The notes beneath the pieces were generated by a model. The model saw only the letters and a list, made by a program, of their open reading frames with translations, was not told where the DNA came from and ran no database searches. Position numbers and translations under genes: made by a program. Below, piece after piece: positions 5,599 through 9,049 of a DNA stretch of 9,049 nt (position 1 is its first letter; each line of letters starts with the position of its first letter). Source of the stretch: Prevotellaceae bacterium (lineage in GTDB: Bacteria > Bacteroidota > Bacteroidia > Bacteroidales > Bacteroidaceae); contig JAUNQM010000081.1 of NCBI GenBank assembly GCA_030536165.1, forward strand, positions 1 to 9,049, read 5' to 3'.

Positions 5599-6012
5599 TT
5601 ATGCCTCCTGTTGCTTTTTCCAATCGGCATATTCTGCGATAGGCTGTAGGTAGTCTTCGCGGTCGAAATGCTCCGACGTAGCCACAAGAGCCACTGCGTC
5701 GTGCGAGAAGTTCTGCAGTTCGCACCAGATGCCTTCGTTGATGACAATAATCTGATTGGGCTTGTCCATGCGCACATTTACATGCTCATTAAGGTCAGTG
5801 ATGAAGATATCGAAGCTGCCCTTCACCGCAATTATGGCCTGTTTGCACTTCTTATGTGCGTGTCCGCCGCGCGACATGCCTTCCTTGACGTCGTAAATCC
5901 AAAAGAGTCGTTTGATGTCGAACGGTATGTGTTCCTCTGCCTCTGCGAATGAAAGAGTGCCGCGATGGTCCTTAAATTCAAGCGTTTCAATCTGTAGAAG
6001 TCCGTCAATCAT
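5599..6012 (-). CDS. FdtA/QdtA-like dTDP-sugar 3,4-ketoisomerase (cupin)
   Basis: The predicted product is 137 residues, the usual length for this single-domain cupin family. Members isomerise dTDP-4-keto-6-deoxyglucose to the 3-keto isomer, a step toward 3-amino-3,6-dideoxyhexoses of surface polysaccharides. Visible features are 'LEFKDHRGTLSFAEAEEHIPF' near 11-31, 'FWIYDVKEGMSRGGHAHK' at 37-54 with the paired histidines H51 and H53 that line the active site in this family, the strand 'QAIIAVKGSFDIFITD' (58-73), and 'HFDREDYL' (115-122). The frame stays open to an ATG at 6069, but I choose the ATG at 6012. Homologues begin just before 'IETLEF', and a good promoter at 6039-6070 lies between the two ATGs. 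No aminotransferase, acetyltransferase or RmlA/RmlB gene is adjacent, so the gene looks like an orphan. QdtA-type and FdtA-type products cannot be told apart here. Confidence 0.85.
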   Translation of the reverse strand: MIDGLLQIETLEFKDHRGTLSFAEAEEHIPFDIKRLFWIYDVKEGMSRGGHAHKKCKQAIIAVKGSFDIFITDLNEHVNVRMDKPNQIIVINEGIWCELQNFSHDAVALVATSEHFDREDYLQPIAEYADWKKQQEA

Positions 6013-6038
6013 TGTTGAGTGTATCTTGTTTGTGACGT

Positions 6039-6070
6039 CAAAGGTAAGATTTTTTTGTGAGAAAAACAAA
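6039..6070 (-). promoter_or_regulatory. Bacteroidetes -33/-7 promoter for the ketoisomerase gene
   Basis: On the minus strand TTTG (6067-6070) and TACCTTTG (6039-6046) are separated by 20 bp, matching the TTTG-N19-21-TAnnTTTG pattern of the Bacteroidetes primary sigma factor. The predicted transcription start is near 6035, giving a leader of about 23 bases to the ATG at 6012. This is the best promoter match in the window. Confidence 0.65.
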
Positions 6071-6110
6071 ATTTTTTCAGTTCTTTTAACCTCAAACCAA
6101 TATTTATTGC

Positions 6111-6118
6111 TATATTTG
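6111..6118 (+). promoter_or_regulatory. Candidate -7 box for the GH43/HAD unit
   Basis: TATATTTG matches TAnnTTTG. No TTTG was found at the normal -33 spacing. The predicted start near 6122 leaves an A+T-rich leader of about 17 bases before the ATG at 6139. It is divergent from, and does not overlap, the ketoisomerase promoter. Confidence 0.5.
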
Positions 6119-6138
6119 CGTTTTGAAAATATATTATA

Positions 6139-7185
6139 ATGAACATGAAAGTCAATTCGCGTATTTTAGTATTCGTGATGTCTGCATTGATGTCGATGCC
6201 ACTATTTGCTTCGACCGACGAGAAGGACATGGGTGGCTATCTGATGGTCTATCATAAAGACCAGGATCACGGCCTGCACATGGCTGTGAGTGCCGATGGC
6301 TACGTGTGGACGGCTCTTAATGATGACAAACCCATGATAGCCGGCGACACGATTGCTGTGCAGAAAGGCATCCGCGACCCTCACATAATGCGTGCACCAA
6401 ACGGATATTTCTATTTGGCGATGACCGATTTGCACGTCTATGGCAAACGCGATGGCTATCGCACGACCGAATGGGAACGTGACGGAAAGAAATACGGATG
6501 GGGCAACAATCGTGGGCTTGTGGTGATGAAGAGCCGCGACTTGAAGCATTGGACACGTGCAAACCTTGACTTCTCTGCACTCGGCATAATCGATGGCAAC
6601 GATTGGAGTGAAGTGGGATGCGTGTGGGCACCAGAGCTTGTCTGGGATGAGGAGAGAGGTCAGGTGATGATGCACTTTACCACTCGTTTTGGCAATGGGA
6701 AGAATATAATCTGCTATGTCTATATGAATGACGACTTCACAGCAATGGCAACCCAGCCGAAACTGCTCTTTGAAGCACCGGAAAGAAAGTACGACGTCAT
6801 CGACAGCGACATTATACATGTGGGCGACACGTACCACATGTTTTACTGCAGTCATGAGTCAACCGCCACTCCGCGACATGCATACAGCAAGAATCTCACT
6901 GGACCTTATAAGATAGACGATACATATTACGACGGTGAGCGTCTAGGACATGAGGCGCCGAACTGCTGGAAAAGGATAGGGAAGGATACGTACGTGGTGA
7001 TGTTCGACAACTATCGTTGCCGCCCAATGAACTTCGGTTTTGTCGAGACAAAAGACTTCTTTACATACAACCCTATCGGGTATTTTGACAAAGGAGTGAT
7101 GAAGCGCACGAATTTCACAGAGCAGAAGCATGGCGCTGTCACATGGATTACGAAAAAGGAACTTAAAGCTTTATTAAAGAAATAA
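6139..7185 (+). CDS. Secreted GH43-type glycoside hydrolase (clan GH-F five-blade propeller)
   Basis: A 348-residue precursor. Residues 1-24 form a signal peptide (hydrophobic ILVFVMSALMSMPLFA, probable cut after A24), so it acts outside the cytoplasm. Clan GH-F landmarks appear in order: 'GIRDPHIMRAPNGYFYLAMTD' near 77-97 with D80 as the probable catalytic base, 'VWAPELVWDEERGQVMM' near 162-178, 'VIDSDIIHVGDTYHMFYC' near 220-237 with an acidic pair D222/D224 suited to the pKa-modulating role, and 'LGHEAPNCWK' near 269-278 with E272 as the likely general acid. H331 in K-H-G-A-V resembles the late conserved histidine. GH43 enzymes are mostly beta-xylosidases or alpha-L-arabinofuranosidases; the substrate cannot be assigned. 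It is a single catalytic domain with no binding module. No SusC/SusD genes flank it. The small HAD gene follows 9 bp after the stop, so the two are likely co-transcribed. An alternative start is M3. Confidence 0.85.
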   Translation: MNMKVNSRILVFVMSALMSMPLFASTDEKDMGGYLMVYHKDQDHGLHMAVSADGYVWTALNDDKPMIAGDTIAVQKGIRDPHIMRAPNGYFYLAMTDLHVYGKRDGYRTTEWERDGKKYGWGNNRGLVVMKSRDLKHWTRANLDFSALGIIDGNDWSEVGCVWAPELVWDEERGQVMMHFTTRFGNGKNIICYVYMNDDFTAMATQPKLLFEAPERKYDVIDSDIIHVGDTYHMFYCSHESTATPRHAYSKNLTGPYKIDDTYYDGERLGHEAPNCWKRIGKDTYVVMFDNYRCRPMNFGFVETKDFFTYNPIGYFDKGVMKRTNFTEQKHGAVTWITKKELKALLKK

Positions 7186-7194
7186 TATAAAACT

Positions 7195-7689
7195 ATGAGA
7201 AATAAAGTAGTGATATTCGACCTTGATGATACACTCTATAACGAGGTCGATTACGTAGAAGGAAAGAAACTGAAACCATACATGGGCGTGGAACTTACGC
7301 TTCAGAAACTTATCGACATGGGCTATAAATTGGGAATGATTACCAATGGCGACATGAGCACTCAGAAGAGTAAACTGAAGAAGTTGAAGCTAAACAAGAT
7401 ATTCAATTCGCAGAATATCATTATCCCGTCAAAAGAGGAAGACATGAAGCCGGCAACAGGGATGTATGAGCGAGTAGTCGCAGAGAATCCGAATGCGGAA
7501 TACTATTACGTTGGCAACAATCTGGAAAAGGACTTCCTTCCGGCAAATAAACTCGGATGGGTGACTATATGCATGTTAGATAACGGTTTGCATATACATA
7601 AGCAAGACTTCACACTTCCAAAAGAATACCTTCCAAAGTTCACGATTCATGGCATCAGTGAGATACTAAAACTCATTGAGAACGAGTGA
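7195..7689 (+). CDS. Small HAD-superfamily hydrolase lacking a cap domain
   Basis: A 164-residue cytoplasmic protein with HAD motifs: motif I F-D9-L-D11-D-T-L-Y, motif II I-T50-N-G, motif III K85 in D-M-K-P-A-T-G, and motif IV Y-Y-V-G107-N-N-L-E-K-D113-F. HAD proteins use the first Asp of motif I to form a phospho-aspartyl intermediate, usually in phosphatases. In the closest family known to me (the YjjG-like and polysaccharide-locus HADs), about 80-100 residues of helical cap lie between motifs I and II. Here only about 36 residues separate them, and 'YNEVDYVEG' runs directly into 'KKLKPYMGVELTLQKL', the segment that normally follows the cap. The first motif IV Asp is replaced by Asn108, while D113 remains. 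The reading frame is clean, so this is a stable short form rather than an obvious decayed gene. It is probably translated with the GH43 gene 9 bp upstream. Substrate unknown. Confidence 0.8.
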   Translation: MRNKVVIFDLDDTLYNEVDYVEGKKLKPYMGVELTLQKLIDMGYKLGMITNGDMSTQKSKLKKLKLNKIFNSQNIIIPSKEEDMKPATGMYERVVAENPNAEYYYVGNNLEKDFLPANKLGWVTICMLDNGLHIHKQDFTLPKEYLPKFTIHGISEILKLIENE

Positions 7690-7706
7690 TGGCATAGTCA
7701 TGCCAC

Positions 7707-7756
7707 AAAAGAAAAAGCCCTGCAAGAGCAAATCTTCCTTTGCTTTTGCAGGGCTT
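7707..7756. terminator. Strong bidirectional intrinsic terminator
   Basis: AAGCCCTGCAAGAGCAAA (7715-7732) pairs with TTTGCTTTTGCAGGGCTT (7739-7756) over 18 positions, with 17 Watson-Crick pairs and one mismatch that is a G-U wobble in the minus-strand transcript. The loop is 6 bases. On the minus strand the stem is followed by a U-rich tail (complement of AAAAGAAA at 7707-7714), making a classic terminator for the TrpB2/flavin-reductase unit. On the plus strand the tail is weaker (ATATCTTT), but the stem can still end the GH43/HAD transcript. A small extra hairpin GGCA/TGCC (7691-7704) lies just after the HAD stop. Confidence 0.88.
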
Positions 7757-7781
7757 ATATCTTTCCTAATTCAAATCTCTT

Positions 7782-8270
7782 TTAGTCTTCAATCATATTT
7801 TCAATTTCCATAACATACACGGTGTGATACCCACCGCCGTGATCATTGCCTTTATACCAAAGGTCGAGCACGTCTTTGTCGAGGAAGTTTGCTTCAGTCA
7901 TATCTGCCTGGAAGAGCTTCTTGCAATCAAGCGTGAGGCGTGCTTCCTTGAAAGTAATGGCTCCGCTTTTAAGTTCGATTGGAGTTAGGCCGGTAGCCTT
8001 TACCTTGTCGATGTTGCGTCCGCTTTTTGTGCCGCAGATTTGAAGCGCATGACGGTATTCTTCCTTATAGAAAGAAAGCGTCATTCTTTCGTTTTGCTCA
8101 GTGAAGTCGTGAGTGTAACGTTCAGGACGTATGAAGACAAAGGCAACGCGCTTGTTCCATAACCATCCGAAGCCGCCCCAGTTTGCGGTCATCGTATTAA
8201 ACTTGTCCTTTGTACCTGCCGTAATGAGCATCCACTCGTCGCGAATCATATTGATTGTATCATTTACCAT
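7782..8270 (-). CDS. Flavin-reductase-like FMN-binding protein
   Basis: A 162-residue cytoplasmic protein of the flavin-reductase-like split-barrel family, which binds FMN and is mostly used to reduce free flavin or supply electrons to a partner enzyme. Typical sequences are 'WMLITAGTKDKFNTMTANWG' (13-32), where the T-M-T-A segment contacts flavin phosphate, 'AFVFIRPERYTHDF' (43-56), 'MTLSFY' (63-68), and S83-G-R-N-I-D-K89, a family motif of the form G-x-x-x-D-K. The end 'VYVMEIENM' is the usual last strand. The start overlaps the end of the TrpB2-like gene by 11 bases, and a stop lies five codons upstream in frame, so no longer N-terminus is possible. From memory, relatives often have 10-15 more residues before 'WMLITAG', so this copy may be slightly short. 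The reaction partner is unknown. Confidence 0.85.
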   Translation of the reverse strand: MVNDTINMIRDEWMLITAGTKDKFNTMTANWGGFGWLWNKRVAFVFIRPERYTHDFTEQNERMTLSFYKEEYRHALQICGTKSGRNIDKVKATGLTPIELKSGAITFKEARLTLDCKKLFQADMTEANFLDKDVLDLWYKGNDHGGGYHTVYVMEIENMIED

Positions 8271-9049
8271 AAGTGTAGTTTGTTAAGTCGCCGTTAATAT
8301 ATTGTTCGTATGCCGTAGCATCAATCAGCCCATGTCCCGTCAGACAGAACAATAGTGTCTTCTGCTTGCCTTCTTCCTTACATCTCTGTGCCTCACGAAT
8401 TGTGGCTGCAATGGCATGGCATGACTCTGGGGCAGGTATTATGCCTTCGCTCTTTGCAAAAAGCATACCGGCATCGAAACTTTCAAGCTGTGGGATATCC
8501 ATGCCCTTCATCAGACCGTCCTTTGTCAGTTGTGAGACAATAGCGCCTGCACCGTGGTAGCGCAGTCCGCCCGCATGAATGTTTGCCGGCTTGAACTTAT
8601 GGCCAAGTGTGAACATTGGTATCATCGGTGTTATTCCTGCTTCGTCGCCATAGTCGTATCGGAACTCGCCTTGAGTTATCTTCGGACAGCTTGCAGGTTC
8701 CGCTGCAATGAATTCAGTCTGCTTCCCTTCAAGAATGTTGTGGCGCATAAATGGGAATGCAATGCCGCTGAAGTTACTTCCACCGCCGAAACATGCGATG
8801 ACTTTGTCAGGATATTCGCCAGCCATCTCCATCTGTTTCTCTGCTTCGAGTCCCATAATGGTCTGGTGAAGCGATACGTGATTCATCACTGAGCCCAGCG
8901 TGTATTTACACTTCTCAGGCGTCGTGGCTGCAAGCTCAACCGCTTCTGATATTGCCGTGCCTAACGAGCCGTTGTGGTTAGGGTCGCGGGTGAGTATGTC
9001 TTTGCCAGCACGTGTTGACATTGAAGGCGATGCAATAACCTGTGCGCCG
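8260..9049 (-). CDS. TrpB2-type tryptophan synthase beta-like PLP enzyme (N-terminus outside window)
   Basis: The frame is open from the right edge to a stop at 8260-8262, giving the last 262 residues of a protein that is usually about 450 long. An ATG at 9021 is internal: the upstream codons read G-A-Q-V-I-A-S-P-S in frame, as in this family. The phosphate-cradle loop 'CFGGGSNFSG' is present. So are 'EPASCPKITQGEFRYDYGDEAGITPM' (in two adjoining parts), 'FTLGHKF', 'GLRYHG', 'EGIIPAPESCHA' and the C-terminal 'LTGHGLIDATAYEQY', all characteristic of TrpB2 rather than TrpB1. The PLP-binding lysine lies in the missing N-terminal part. TrpB2 proteins condense indole with serine (or O-phosphoserine in some archaea) to make tryptophan without a stable TrpA partner. 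No trpA or other trp gene is in view. The gene overlaps the flavin-reductase-like gene by 11 bases, suggesting coupled translation. Confidence 0.88.
   Translation of the reverse strand, partial: GAQVIASPSMSTRAGKDILTRDPNHNGSLGTAISEAVELAATTPEKCKYTLGSVMNHVSLHQTIMGLEAEKQMEMAGEYPDKVIACFGGGSNFSGIAFPFMRHNILEGKQTEFIAAEPASCPKITQGEFRYDYGDEAGITPMIPMFTLGHKFKPANIHAGGLRYHGAGAIVSQLTKDGLMKGMDIPQLESFDAGMLFAKSEGIIPAPESCHAIAATIREAQRCKEEGKQKTLLFCLTGHGLIDATAYEQYINGDLTNYTYGK

Noticed and set aside
6013..6069. N-terminal extension of the ketoisomerase from an ATG at 6069
   Set aside because: The extension is unlike the family and contains the -7 box (6039-6046) with its -33 partner just upstream at 6067-6070, so transcripts should begin after it.
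6202..6855. 217-residue minus-strand frame opposite the GH43 gene
   Set aside because: Long only because of codon bias in the opposite gene; no family features, while the plus strand carries a complete GH43-type protein.
8262..9021. TrpB2-like gene starting at the ATG at 9021
   Set aside because: The frame continues upstream to the window edge with residues typical of the family, so this Met is internal and the gene is cut by the window.

Overview
The window looks like a chromosomal segment of a Bacteroidales bacterium, most likely Prevotella or a close relative. This rests on gene families (a lipidated TamA homologue, an S8 peptidase with a C-terminal Y-x-x-x-G-K / G-I-Y pattern, a signal-peptide-bearing GH43-type enzyme), on start codons without Shine-Dalgarno sequences, and on promoter boxes of the Bacteroidetes -7 type (TAnnTTTG). 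No tRNA, rRNA, transposase, phage or cas gene was seen. Genus assignment is inference.

Layout from left to right. (1) Minus strand: a SpoU-type RNA 2'-O-methyltransferase (867-1562) followed after 14 bp by the 5' 284 codons of a TamL/BamA-family outer-membrane lipoprotein (1-852, cut by the window edge). A heptamer tandem repeat spans the junction and the tamL start codon. (2) Plus strand, divergent from the methyltransferase: secreted subtilisin-like peptidase (1638-3641), Maf nucleotide pyrophosphatase (3657-4232) and a FemAB/GNAT-like acyltransferase (4276-5211), closely spaced and probably one transcription unit. (3) A 387-bp non-coding stretch (5212-5598) between convergent genes. It holds five 13-bp palindromes with a CCTNAGG core at a 23-24 bp period, bounded by long inverted arms, then a second structured repeat module. 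(4) Minus strand: an FdtA/QdtA-like sugar 3,4-ketoisomerase (5599-6012) with a good Bacteroidetes promoter that fixes its start. (5) Plus strand, divergent from it: a secreted GH43-type glycoside hydrolase (6139-7185) and, 9 bp on, a small HAD protein that appears to lack its cap domain (7195-7689). (6) A strong bidirectional terminator (7707-7756). (7) Minus strand: a TrpB2-type PLP enzyme (8260-9049, N-terminus outside the window) whose last 11 bases overlap the start of a flavin-reductase-like FMN protein (7782-8270).

Most genes are envelope, saccharide or general metabolism functions and do not form one obvious pathway. The FdtA-like gene has no nucleotide-sugar partners here and the GH43 gene has no SusC/SusD partners, so this reads as a mosaic of short operons rather than a capsule locus or a polysaccharide utilisation locus. 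The least explained and most interesting sequence is the palindrome array at 5286-5411. Next come the capless HAD protein, the heptamer repeat at the tamL start, and the coupled TrpB2/flavin-reductase pair.
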